A program made the position numbers and the translations under genes. This document shows, in pieces, positions 34,838 to 42,570 of a stretch of 64,000 nucleotides of DNA; positions within the stretch are counted from its first letter, which is position 1; each line of letters opens with the position of its first letter. The notes under the pieces were generated by a model. The model was not told the origin of the DNA. It saw only the letters and a program-made list of their open reading frames with translations, and did no database searches. The DNA is from Streptomyces pseudovenezuelae (GTDB taxonomy: Bacteria; Actinomycetota; Actinomycetes; Streptomycetales; Streptomycetaceae), in assembly GCF_001513955.1 (NCBI RefSeq), contig NZ_KQ948145.1:524212-588211 (forward strand). The letters are read 5' to 3'.

Positions 34838-34884
34838 GGGGGCTGGTCGCGCCCCGCGGCGGAGCCGCTGATCGATACAGCCCC
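34838..34884. repeat. REP-like palindromic element
   Basis: GGGGCTG (34839-34845) pairs with CAGCCCC (34878-34884) around an inner hairpin GCGGC-GGA-GCCGC (34856-34868), continued by GCGCCCCTGGGTGGG. I recognise the GGGGCTGGTCGCGC...CCGCGCCCC pattern as a frequent Streptomyces intergenic repeat. It fills the 149-bp gap between the DUF6716 gene and neuA. Confidence 0.6.
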
Positions 34885-34916
34885 GCGCCCCTGGGTGGGT
34901 TGGTGTTCAGCCGTGT

Positions 34917-36263
34917 TCACAGCTCCCCCATCCGGCGGATCACCGGGGCCACCCGCTGCACCCCGTGCCGGTACGCACCTCTCGCCGCCCGGCGCACGAT
35001 CTGCCGGACCGGGCCCGGTTCCTTGTCGTGGGCCGGGGCTCCGGGGAGCGGGGTGCCGTCGGGGCCGAGGTGGTGGCGGGCGAGGATGCCGGGGAGGTAG
35101 CCGGGGGCGGTGACAGGTGTGTAGTACGGGGTGAGCGGGGGCCGTTCGGGCGCGGCCAGCAGCTTGGTGATGCGCTCGCGGGCCGCGTCGAAGGCGGTCG
35201 CGTACGAATCCCCCCCGGCGGCGACGCCCTGCCGGGCCACCCACTCCTCGTCGGGCACCGGCCGGTGGCCCGCGTCGAGCTGGTCCCAGGAGGCGAGGCA
35301 GCCGGAGCCCACGAAGTGGTGGTTGCCGAGCACCTCGCGGATGCCCAGGTCGGTGAGGACCGCGGTGGGGATGCGCCGGTGCAGCGATTCCAGGGCCGCC
35401 GTGGAGCTGATGGTGACCAGCAGGTCGGTCCGGTCGAGGACCTCGCCCATGTTGCCGTAGACCAGCCGGAAGTTGGCCGGCGGATCGAGCCGCTGGATCA
35501 GCTTCTGGTACGGCAACTCCTCGATGTGGGTGGTGTGTTCGCCGGGCCGGGAGCGCAGCTTGAGCAGCACCTCGCGCCCGGGGTGCAGCCGGGCGTGCCG
35601 GACGAGGCGGTCCAGCAGGTACACGCGGTCCCTGCGGTTGTCCGGCACCGAGGGCTGGACCGCGAACACCACGGTGTACGGGTCGTGTTCGCCTTCGTAG
35701 GCGGCCCCGCCGAGGAACGGCAGCGCCACCTCCGTGACCGAGGAGGCGTCCGCGCCGACCCCCTCGTACACCGCGCGGAAACGCTCGGCGTCCTGGCGGG
35801 AGTTGGCGAGGACCAGGTCGGCCCCGTGCCGCAGGAGCAGGCCGTCGGCGAGCTTCTCGTAGACGACGCCGACATAGCCGGTGACGACGACGGGACGCTT
35901 CTCCAGCCCTTCCCAGACCCGCGCCAGGCCGTGCAGCAGGGCCTGGACGCCGCCGCCGACGAGGGCCAGCACGACGATGTCGTACGTCGTCTCGGCCATG
36001 GCGCGCAGGAACTCGACGGCGGTGACCTCGCGCAGGGAGTCCGCGCGCACGCCGACCTCTTCGAGCTGGCGTGCGGTGGGCGTGGCCCTGCCGCGCAGCA
36101 GGTATCCGTCCAGCGCGAGGCCGACTTGCGCGCCGACTCGCGGTACGGCTTCCATGGACGGAGCCGGGGCTATGCGGTCGGCGGTCAGCGCACCCCATTT
36201 CCAGCGGGTGTCGGAGTCCGCGAGGACGGCGATTCGAAGGGACTTCGTTGTACTTGGCGGCAC
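34917..36263 (-). CDS. DUF6716 putative glycosyltransferase
   Basis: About 448 residues. It starts TKSLRIAVLADSDTRWKWGA and contains TAVEFLRAMAETTYDIVVLA, PVVVTGYVGVVYEKLADGL, VLLKLRSRPGEHTTHIE, VYGNMGEVLDRTDLLVTISS and ALESLHRRIPTAVLTDLGI, a GT-B-like layout as in CDP-glycerol and capsule transferases. I recognise it as the DUF6716 family of actinobacterial glycopolymer loci. The GTG at 36263 lies exactly 7 nt after TAGCGT and is preferred over the more distal 36284 codon. It shares a divergent promoter region with the GT2 gene. Confidence 0.78.
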   Translation of the reverse strand: MPPSTTKSLRIAVLADSDTRWKWGALTADRIAPAPSMEAVPRVGAQVGLALDGYLLRGRATPTARQLEEVGVRADSLREVTAVEFLRAMAETTYDIVVLALVGGGVQALLHGLARVWEGLEKRPVVVTGYVGVVYEKLADGLLLRHGADLVLANSRQDAERFRAVYEGVGADASSVTEVALPFLGGAAYEGEHDPYTVVFAVQPSVPDNRRDRVYLLDRLVRHARLHPGREVLLKLRSRPGEHTTHIEELPYQKLIQRLDPPANFRLVYGNMGEVLDRTDLLVTISSTAALESLHRRIPTAVLTDLGIREVLGNHHFVGSGCLASWDQLDAGHRPVPDEEWVARQGVAAGGDSYATAFDAARERITKLLAAPERPPLTPYYTPVTAPGYLPGILARHHLGPDGTPLPGAPAHDKEPGPVRQIVRRAARGAYRHGVQRVAPVIRRMGEL

Positions 36264-36276
36264 GACGACGACGCTA
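36263..36276 (-). promoter_or_regulatory. Leaderless promoter of the DUF6716 gene
   Basis: TAGCGT (36276-36271) followed by 7 nt and GTG at 36263 on the minus strand. The divergent GT2 gene has the same TAGCGT-N7-GTG layout. Confidence 0.6.
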
Positions 36277-36420
36277 GGAAGCAATTTCTAGGTGCGGCCC
36301 AACCGCGAATCAACGAAAAGTTAACAACAGCCCACCGAGAGCCGAACTGGCCCGCCGAAGACCGGGAAGTACACGGGATGCACCGTTCCGACACATCGAG
36401 TTCACCCGCAGTCCCCTTGC

Positions 36421-36464
36421 CGGAAATTTCCGCTGCCGGACCGCCTTCTAGCGTTTCGCGGGTG
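36421..36464 (+). promoter_or_regulatory. Leaderless promoter of GT2 gene with a 12-bp palindrome at -35
   Basis: TAGCGT (36449-36454), 7 nt, then GTG (36462). The perfect palindrome CGGAAATTTCCG (36421-36432) lies where the -35 box would be, a possible regulator site. Confidence 0.55.
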
Positions 36465-37448
36465 CCTAAGCTCTCCGTCATCGTGCCGTTCTACAACGTG
36501 CAGCAATACGCCCCGGACACCCTCCGAAGTCTTCGCATGAATGCGCGGCGAGATTTCGAGTTCGTGCTGGTGAACGACAAATCCAAGGACGAAACTCCGG
36601 CGATTCTCGACCGTGCGGCCGAGCAGCTCTCGGACGTCGCCCAGGTGCAGGTCCTCCACCACGAGACGAACGGAGGGCTCGCCACCGCGCGCAACACCGG
36701 CCTGGACGCGGCGCGCGGCGAGTACCTGACCTTCCTGGACGGCGACGACTGGCTCGCGCCGGGCTACCTCTCGGAACTGGTCGCCGCCATCGAGGGGTTG
36801 GGCTGCGACTTCGTCCGCACCGACCACGTGCAGACCGTGGCGCGCGCCCGGACCGTGCACCGGGTCCCGATCGGGCGGCGGAACGAGGTGCTGAACCCCC
36901 GGGACGCGATCCTGCCCGCCGACCGCTCGACGTCCGTGGACTACGCGTACGCGTGGGCCGGCGCCTACCACCGCCGCCTGCTCGACCGGGGCCTGCTGCA
37001 CTTCACCGACGGGCTGCGCACGGCCGAGGACCGGCCGTGGATCTGGAAGCTGCACCGCGAGGCCGAGTCGTTCGCCGTGGTGAGCCTGCTGGGCGTGTTC
37101 TACCGGCGCGGGGTGGCCTCCTCCCTCACCCAGATCGGCGACGCCCGCCAGCTCGACTTCATCCGCGCCTTCGACCAGGTCATCGAGGAGACGGCGGCGG
37201 ACCGGGACGCCGACAAGCTGCTCCCCAAGGCGGTGCGCACCTACTGCGCGATCATCGCCCACCATCTGTCCGACGAGTCCAAGTGGGAGCCGGCCGTGGC
37301 CAGGCAACTGCGGGCGATGAGCGCGGCGGCCGTACGGCGGATGCCGCAGGACGCGCTCGGTGACGTGCTCGACACCATGGACCTGCGCCGCGCCGCCAAG
37401 CTGCGGCGGCTGCGACGGCGGGCCACGACTGCGAAGGCGGCCGCGTGA
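36462..37448 (+). CDS. GT2-family glycosyltransferase
   Basis: 328 residues, GT-A fold: KLSVIVPFYNVQQYAPDTL, FEFVLVNDKSKDETPAIL, NGGLATARNTGLDAARGEYL, LDGDDWLAPGY (DGDD metal site) and AEDRPWIWKLHREA (ED base motif). The C-terminal 80 residues are helical and basic. The family adds sugars to lipid- or polymer-linked acceptors. The frame extends upstream to ATG 36378, but a TAGCGT-N7-GTG promoter supports the GTG at 36462. It overlaps the next gene's start, forming a two-gene unit with the POLYST-like enzyme. Confidence 0.85.
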   Translation: MPKLSVIVPFYNVQQYAPDTLRSLRMNARRDFEFVLVNDKSKDETPAILDRAAEQLSDVAQVQVLHHETNGGLATARNTGLDAARGEYLTFLDGDDWLAPGYLSELVAAIEGLGCDFVRTDHVQTVARARTVHRVPIGRRNEVLNPRDAILPADRSTSVDYAYAWAGAYHRRLLDRGLLHFTDGLRTAEDRPWIWKLHREAESFAVVSLLGVFYRRGVASSLTQIGDARQLDFIRAFDQVIEETAADRDADKLLPKAVRTYCAIIAHHLSDESKWEPAVARQLRAMSAAAVRRMPQDALGDVLDTMDLRRAAKLRRLRRRATTAKAAA

Positions 37449-38791
37449 TGTCCCCGACCGGTTCCCGTACGACCCAGATCTTCTGCGCCTCCACGCTGTA
37501 CGGCGCGGTCACGCTGGCCGCCGCGATCGACTCCGACCTCTTCGAGGAGCCCGAGCGCCGGGTGCTGCTGGTGTTCAACAACACCGCGACACCGGAGACC
37601 TCGGTGCCGCTGGACGAGATGCCGGGCTTCGCCCCGCTGCGCGACCACTTCGACGAGGTGCTCTCCTGGAACGAGGCGATCCGGCCCTTCCACCCGGGTT
37701 CCTGGACGCCCCGCCCGGACGACATCCCCCTCTTCGAGCGCTATCTGCGGCTGCTGTGGGGCCTCGGCGAGGACCGGGTCGAACTGGTCCTGGAGTCCAT
37801 CCAGGTCACCCCCGCCCTCACGGTCGCCCAGATCTTCACCGGCGCCCCCGTCGACGTCTACGCCGACGGCCTGATGAGCTACGGCCCCACCCGCAACAAG
37901 CTCGACCCGCTGGTCGGCACCCGGGTGCGCCGCCTGCTCCACCTGGACCTGGTCGCGGGCCTCACCCCGATGCTGCTGACCGAGTTCGCCGTGCCGCCGG
38001 TCGTGGTGCCGACGTCCGCGTTCCTGAAGGCGATGGGCGAACTGACCGCCGCGGTCGAGGAGTTGCCGCCGCTGCCGGACAACGCGGCGCTGCTGCTCGG
38101 CCAGTACCTCTCCGCGCTGGACATCCTCTCCCCCGCGGAGGAGGAGGACCTGCACGTACGGATGCTGAAGGGCGTGGTCGAACAGGGGCACCGCGCGGTC
38201 GTCTTCAAGCCGCACCCCAGTGCGCCGGCCCGCTACAGCCGGGCGCTGGAGACCGAGGCGGCGCGGCTCGGCGTGGACCTCACCGTCCTGGACACCCCGG
38301 TGCTCGCCGAGGTGGTGTTCGCCAAGGCCCGGCCCGCTCTGGTCGTCGGCTGCTTCTCCACCGCGCTGTTCACGGCCTCCGCCCTGTACGACCTGCCGGC
38401 CGCCCGCGTGGGCACCGAGCTTCTCCTGGAGCGGCTGACGCCGTACCAGAACAGCAACCGGGTCCCGGTGGTGCTGGCGGACGCGGTACTGCCGGATCTG
38501 GAGGGCCGTCAGGGGCAGGAGGCCGTGCCCGCGGACCTGCTCGACGACCTGGTCACCGCGCTCGGCTTCACCCTGCAGCCGCAGATCCACCCGTCGCTGC
38601 GCCCGGCCGCGGAACGCTATCTCTCCCAGCACTTCGGCCCGCGCACCCGCCGCTATTTCCGGAAGAAGCGCCTGACGGCGCTGGGACTGCCGGGCGGGAT
38701 CCCGGAGCGGCTGGCCTTCCTGCCGCGCAGTTCCACCGCGCGCCGAGTGGTGCGCCGGGCGAGGGCGCTGAAGAAGGCTGTGAAACGCTAG
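37448..38791 (+). CDS. Alpha-2,8-polysialyltransferase-like (POLYST) glycosyltransferase
   Basis: 447 residues. TTQIFCASTLYGAVTLAAAI opens a Rossmann-like half, VDVYADGLMSYGPTRNKLD holds the D-G-x-x-S/T motif, and VVFKPHPSAPARYSRALETE with VGCFSTALFTASALYDLPAA matches the HP and S/T-S motifs of POLYST/GT38-like and capsule sialyltransferases. It is probably a nonulosonic-acid transferase acting with CMP-Kdn from the divergent operon. Its basic C-terminal tail suggests membrane association. The TGATG junction couples it to the GT2 gene, and a strong terminator follows. Confidence 0.8.
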   Translation: MSPTGSRTTQIFCASTLYGAVTLAAAIDSDLFEEPERRVLLVFNNTATPETSVPLDEMPGFAPLRDHFDEVLSWNEAIRPFHPGSWTPRPDDIPLFERYLRLLWGLGEDRVELVLESIQVTPALTVAQIFTGAPVDVYADGLMSYGPTRNKLDPLVGTRVRRLLHLDLVAGLTPMLLTEFAVPPVVVPTSAFLKAMGELTAAVEELPPLPDNAALLLGQYLSALDILSPAEEEDLHVRMLKGVVEQGHRAVVFKPHPSAPARYSRALETEAARLGVDLTVLDTPVLAEVVFAKARPALVVGCFSTALFTASALYDLPAARVGTELLLERLTPYQNSNRVPVVLADAVLPDLEGRQGQEAVPADLLDDLVTALGFTLQPQIHPSLRPAAERYLSQHFGPRTRRYFRKKRLTALGLPGGIPERLAFLPRSSTARRVVRRARALKKAVKR

Positions 38792-38838
38792 GCGGAACAC
38801 CGGGTGAACCACGGGAAACCCGTGTGCGACCCTTTGCG

Positions 38839-38874
38839 AAAAGGCCAGGTCATACGCTCATGACCTGGCCTTTT
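38839..38874 (+). terminator. Rho-independent terminator after the POLYST-like gene
   Basis: Perfect 15-bp arms AAAAGGCCAGGTCAT and ATGACCTGGCCTTTT with a 6-nt loop; the T-run makes it a classical intrinsic terminator, rare in such GC-rich DNA. Confidence 0.92.
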
Positions 38875-38891
38875 CACGAGGTGTGGAACCT

Positions 38892-38927
38892 GTGACAAGT
38901 CCGCACGGCGCCCCTACCATCGCGGGA
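38892..38927 (+). promoter_or_regulatory. Promoter of the FkbM gene, leaderless
   Basis: GTGACA (38892-38897), a 17-bp spacer, TACCAT (38915-38920), then 6 nt to the ATG at 38927: a near-consensus housekeeping promoter with transcription starting at the initiation codon. Confidence 0.7.
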
Positions 38928-39769
38928 TGCGTATCCCCCAGCTCGAAGAAGCCAATGCCCGCATGCTGGCGCACGCACCATCCGTCCGGCCGGTCGCCAC
39001 CAGCGACATCATCCGCACCCACCGGAAGAAGTTCCCTTTTCGCGGCTATGCGGAGATCGACTCCCCTTATTGCCCGCCTTTCGTGATGTTCTGCGTGAAT
39101 GACGACGCGGTCGCGCTGGACACGTTGTGGAACGGCCGGTTCGGTTACGAGCCCGCCAGCCTCGCCACCTGGTCCCGGCTCGCCGCGAAGAACACGACGA
39201 TCGCCGATGTCGGGGCACACGTCGGCTACTTCTCGATGATCGCCGCGCTCGCCAACCCGAAGGCGAAGGTGCACTCCTTCGAGCCCGTGGACCAGATCCA
39301 CGCGCGGCTCTCGGTGAACGTCCGCTCGAACGCCGCCCAGAACGTGAAGCTGTACCAGGCGGGCGTGTCCGGCGAGGCGGGCTGGGCGGAGATCAGCGTC
39401 CGCTTCGCGGGCAACCTCCTGTCCACGGGCTCGACCCTGGAGGGCGGCGCGGCCGACGCCGAGCGGAAGCGGATCCGGCTGGTGTGCCTCGACGAGGTGT
39501 TCGCCGAGACCAGGCTGGACCTCCTGAAGATCGACGTCGAGGGCCATGAGCTGTCGGTCCTCCAGGGGGCCCGCCAGGTCCTCAAGCGCGACCGGCCGAC
39601 CGTACTGCTCGAAGCGCTGCGGGACGCGGACATGCAGATCCTGCTCGCCGAGTTCGATCCCCTCGGCTACGACTGCCACTGGGTCACCGAGCACGACGGC
39701 ACGCTCGTCCCGTGGTACGCGCCCCGGCCGGCCAAGACGCGGAACCTGCTGTTCTCACCGCACGACTGA
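38927..39769 (+). CDS. FkbM-family methyltransferase
   Basis: 280 residues. TTIADVGAHVGYFSMIAAL is SAM motif I, KVHSFEPVDQIHARLSVNV motif II, and LDLLKIDVEGHELSVLQGA the FkbM signature. Such enzymes O-methylate sugars in surface polysaccharides and polyketides. In this locus it could methylate a residue of the wall glycopolymer. It is a single-gene unit between a terminator and the next leaderless gene. Confidence 0.88.
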   Translation: MRIPQLEEANARMLAHAPSVRPVATSDIIRTHRKKFPFRGYAEIDSPYCPPFVMFCVNDDAVALDTLWNGRFGYEPASLATWSRLAAKNTTIADVGAHVGYFSMIAALANPKAKVHSFEPVDQIHARLSVNVRSNAAQNVKLYQAGVSGEAGWAEISVRFAGNLLSTGSTLEGGAADAERKRIRLVCLDEVFAETRLDLLKIDVEGHELSVLQGARQVLKRDRPTVLLEALRDADMQILLAEFDPLGYDCHWVTEHDGTLVPWYAPRPAKTRNLLFSPHD

Positions 39770-39870
39770 CACACCGGACGGCTGGGGCGAAAGGTAAGCG
39801 AGACAGGGCGGACGGCTTGTGGCCACGGCCAGTTCGGCGGAAGTTCACAGACCTTCCATAGCTTCTCCGA

Positions 39871-40893
39871 ATGCCCCAGCAGGACATCCGACCGCGCATA
39901 CCCGATGTCGTCCCGGCACTGCTCGCGCCGCCGGGACCGGAGCCCGTGCGCCGCTCCCTCGTCTCGTACGTCCTCCCCGTCTACAACGAGGAGGACGGCA
40001 TCAAGGCGTTCCACACCGAGCTGACCGCGGCACTCGGCGAACGCCCCGAACTCGACTTCGAGCTGGTCTACGTCAACGACGGCTCCGGCGACGGCTCCCT
40101 GGCGATCCTGAAGGACCTCGCCGAGAACGACGAGCGGGTGCGGGTCGTCGACTTCGCCCGCAACTTCGGGCACCAGATCGCCATCACGGCCGGTCTCGAC
40201 GTCGCCCGGGGCGACGCCGTGATCGTGATGGACACCGATCTGCAGGATCCGCCGCGGGTCAGCCTGGAGTTGGTGGACGCCTGGCGGGAGGGCGCCGAGA
40301 TCGTGCACGCGCGGCGGCGCTCCCGGCAGGACACCGCGTTCAAGCGGGCCACCGCCCACGCCTACTACCGGGTGCTGCGCTCCTCGACCGACGTGGACAT
40401 CCCGCTGGACACCGGGGACTTCCGCCTCCTCGACCGGCGGGTCGCGGACGAGCTGCGCAAGTACCGGGAGCGCAGCCGCTTCGTGCGCGGGATCGTCGCC
40501 TCGATGGGCTACCGGCAGACCGAGGTGGCCTTCGACCGCGACGAACGGTTCGCGGGCGAGACGAAGTACCCGCTGCGCAAGATGGCCCGCCTCGCGATCG
40601 ACGGCATGACCAGCTTCTCCACCGCCCCGCTGAAGATGATCACCCGGCTCGGCTTCGTGGTGCTCGCGCTGTCGCTGCTCGGCATCCTCTACGCGCTCGC
40701 GATGAAGTTCTTCCGCCCCGACATCACCGTCTCCGGCTGGACGATGATGATGTGCGTCGTGCTGTTCCTGGGCGGCACGCAGATGCTGTCGCTGGGTGTC
40801 ATCGGCGCGTACGTGGGGCGCATCTACAGCGAGGCACAGGGCCGGCCGCTGTATCTGGTGCGTGACGTGATCGGCGGCGACGGTGAGCGCTGA
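39871..40893 (+). CDS. Polyprenyl-phosphate glycosyltransferase (GtrB/DPM1-like GT2)
   Basis: 340 residues. The catalytic domain has SYVLPVYNEEDGIKAFHTEL, ELVYVNDGSGDGSLAIL, DFARNFGHQIAITAGLD, VIVMDTDLQDPP (DTDLQDPP metal site), LDTGDFRLLDRRV and FAGETKYPLRKM. Two C-terminal membrane helices follow (LGFVVLALSLLGILYAL, MMMCVVLFLGGTQMLSLGVI). It loads a sugar on polyprenyl phosphate at the inner face of the membrane. TAGCTT lies 6 nt before the ATG. It overlaps gtrA-like by 11 nt; such pairs make and flip lipid-linked sugars for extracellular transfer. Confidence 0.92.
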   Translation: MPQQDIRPRIPDVVPALLAPPGPEPVRRSLVSYVLPVYNEEDGIKAFHTELTAALGERPELDFELVYVNDGSGDGSLAILKDLAENDERVRVVDFARNFGHQIAITAGLDVARGDAVIVMDTDLQDPPRVSLELVDAWREGAEIVHARRRSRQDTAFKRATAHAYYRVLRSSTDVDIPLDTGDFRLLDRRVADELRKYRERSRFVRGIVASMGYRQTEVAFDRDERFAGETKYPLRKMARLAIDGMTSFSTAPLKMITRLGFVVLALSLLGILYALAMKFFRPDITVSGWTMMMCVVLFLGGTQMLSLGVIGAYVGRIYSEAQGRPLYLVRDVIGGDGER

Positions 40894-41305
40894 CACCTCG
40901 GCGCCCGGGACCACGGCCGCTCCGCCCCGGCGGCGGCTCTCCCGGCAGTTGCTCAGCTACACCCTGATCGGCGGCAGCGGGGTCGCCCTCGACCTCCTCG
41001 TCTTCCTGCTGCTGCACAACGCGGCCGGGATGAACGAGCAGTTCGCCAACGCGATCAGCACCACGCTCGGCATCGCCAACAACTTCGTGCTGAACGCACG
41101 GTTCACCTTCGAGCGCCGCGACCGTCTCGTCGTGCGCTTCCTGCGGTTCTACGCCGTCGGCCTGACCGGCATCGCCCTGACGAACCTGCTCTTCCTCGCC
41201 TTCACCGACGGCCTGGGGATCGACGCCAACCTGATCAAGGCGGGTTCGCTGCCGCTGGTCCTGGCGCTCCAGTTCGTGCTCAACAGAAAGTGGAGTTTCG
41301 CATGA
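40883..41305 (+). CDS. GtrA-family membrane protein (putative lipid-sugar flippase)
   Basis: 140 residues with four membrane segments. The GtrA signature reads LLSYTLIGGSGVALDLLVF, ISTTLGIANNFVLNARFTF and LVLALQFVLNRKWSF. It overlaps the GT2 gene before it and the flavoprotein after it (ATGA), so the three are co-translated. GtrA proteins are thought to flip polyprenyl-phosphate sugars across the membrane, feeding GT-C enzymes such as the convergent 42560-44251 product. The starting GTG has a G-rich site inside the upstream gene. Confidence 0.9.
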   Translation: MSADTSAPGTTAAPPRRRLSRQLLSYTLIGGSGVALDLLVFLLLHNAAGMNEQFANAISTTLGIANNFVLNARFTFERRDRLVVRFLRFYAVGLTGIALTNLLFLAFTDGLGIDANLIKAGSLPLVLALQFVLNRKWSFA

Positions 41306-42570
41306 ACCTCGGCATCATCGGCGCGGGTGCCACCGGCCTCACCGCCGCCTGGGACGCCGTACGCGCCGGCCACCAGGTCACCGTCCTGGAGGCGGCCGAC
41401 GAACTCGGCGGTCTGGCCGCCTCGTTGGAGGTCGGCGGGGTTCCCCTGGAGCGCTACTACCACCACATCTTCCGCAGCGACAAGGCGATGATCGCGCTCA
41501 TCGAGGAGCTGGGGCTCGGCGACGCCCTGCGGTTCCACAAGCCGACCACCGGCATCTACCGGGGCGGCAGACTGATCGACTTCACCACGCCCCTCGACAT
41601 GCTGCGCCACCCGGAGTTCGGACCGCTCGACGCCGTGCGCTTCGCCGGTTCGTCGGCGGTACTGAAGGCGGTCCGCAAGGGCGACCGCTACAACGACCTC
41701 ACCGCGCTGGCCTGGCTGCGCAAGTGGGCCGGGAGGAAGGCCACCGCCGCGGTCTGGGAGCCGCTGCTGCGCGGCAAGTTCGGCGACCGCGCCGAGCAGG
41801 TCTCGATGGCGTGGCTGTGGGCGCGGATCCACTGCCGGACCTTCGAACTCGGCTATGTGGACGGCGGGTTCGAGCGGGTGTACGCGGCGCTGAGGGACGG
41901 GATCGAGGAGCGCGGCGGGAAGGTGGAGTTCGGCAAGGCGGTCGGGTCGATCCGGCAGGACGGGGCCGACGAGGCGGTCGTGACCTGCGCGGACGGCTCG
42001 TCGTACGCCTTCGAGCGGCTGATCGTCACCACCCCGCAGCCGGCCTTCGCGAAGGCGGCCGGGCTGCCCGACGACAGCGCGTTGTGGAAGAACCAGTACC
42101 TGGGCGCCACCTGCTTCGTGCTGGAGCTGGACCGCAGCGCGATCCCGTACTACTGGCTCAACATCAACGAGCCGGACTTCCCGTTCCTCGCGGTGGTCGA
42201 GCACACGAAGATGATCGACCCGTCCGTGTACGGCGGCCGGCACATCCTCTACGTCGGCAACTACGTGGAGCGCGAGGACCGGCGGTTCACCACGGACCCG
42301 GGTCAGCTGCTCGACGAGTTCGTGCCGTACCTGAAGCGGATCAACCCGGCCTTCGACAGGTCCTGGATCCAGACCTGGCACTTCTCGAAGGCCGGGTTCG
42401 CCCAGCCGGTCGTGACGCCCGGGTACCGGGCGCTGATCCCGGCCCACGAGACGCCTATGAGCCGGGTCACGCTGGCCACGATGGCGCAGATCTACCCCCA
42501 GGACCGGGGGCAGAGCTACTCGGTGGCGATGGCCCGCGAGGTCACCGCGGCGCTCGGGCTCAACGCCTGA
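41302..42570 (+). CDS. FAD/NAD(P)-dependent amine oxidase-like protein (UGM-like)
   Basis: 422 residues. The N-terminal dinucleotide fold LGIIGAGATGLTAAWDAVRAG and ELGGLAASLEVGGVPLERYY resemble UDP-galactopyranose mutase and protoporphyrinogen-oxidase-like proteins. The substrate domain contains WEPLLRGKFGDRAEQVSMAW, and the C-terminus closes the FAD site (TLATMAQIYPQDRGQSYSVA). In glycopolymer loci such proteins commonly rearrange or oxidise nucleotide- or lipid-linked sugars. It is co-translated with GtrB- and GtrA-like proteins, so a lipid-linked sugar is possible. Its last 11 nt overlap the convergent gene. Confidence 0.83.
   Translation: MNLGIIGAGATGLTAAWDAVRAGHQVTVLEAADELGGLAASLEVGGVPLERYYHHIFRSDKAMIALIEELGLGDALRFHKPTTGIYRGGRLIDFTTPLDMLRHPEFGPLDAVRFAGSSAVLKAVRKGDRYNDLTALAWLRKWAGRKATAAVWEPLLRGKFGDRAEQVSMAWLWARIHCRTFELGYVDGGFERVYAALRDGIEERGGKVEFGKAVGSIRQDGADEAVVTCADGSSYAFERLIVTTPQPAFAKAAGLPDDSALWKNQYLGATCFVLELDRSAIPYYWLNINEPDFPFLAVVEHTKMIDPSVYGGRHILYVGNYVEREDRRFTTDPGQLLDEFVPYLKRINPAFDRSWIQTWHFSKAGFAQPVVTPGYRALIPAHETPMSRVTLATMAQIYPQDRGQSYSVAMAREVTAALGLNA

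Noticed and set aside
34838..34884. Possible small RNA or riboswitch between DUF6716 and neuA
   Set aside because: The hairpins match a widespread Streptomyces intergenic repeat, so a specific regulatory RNA is not supported.
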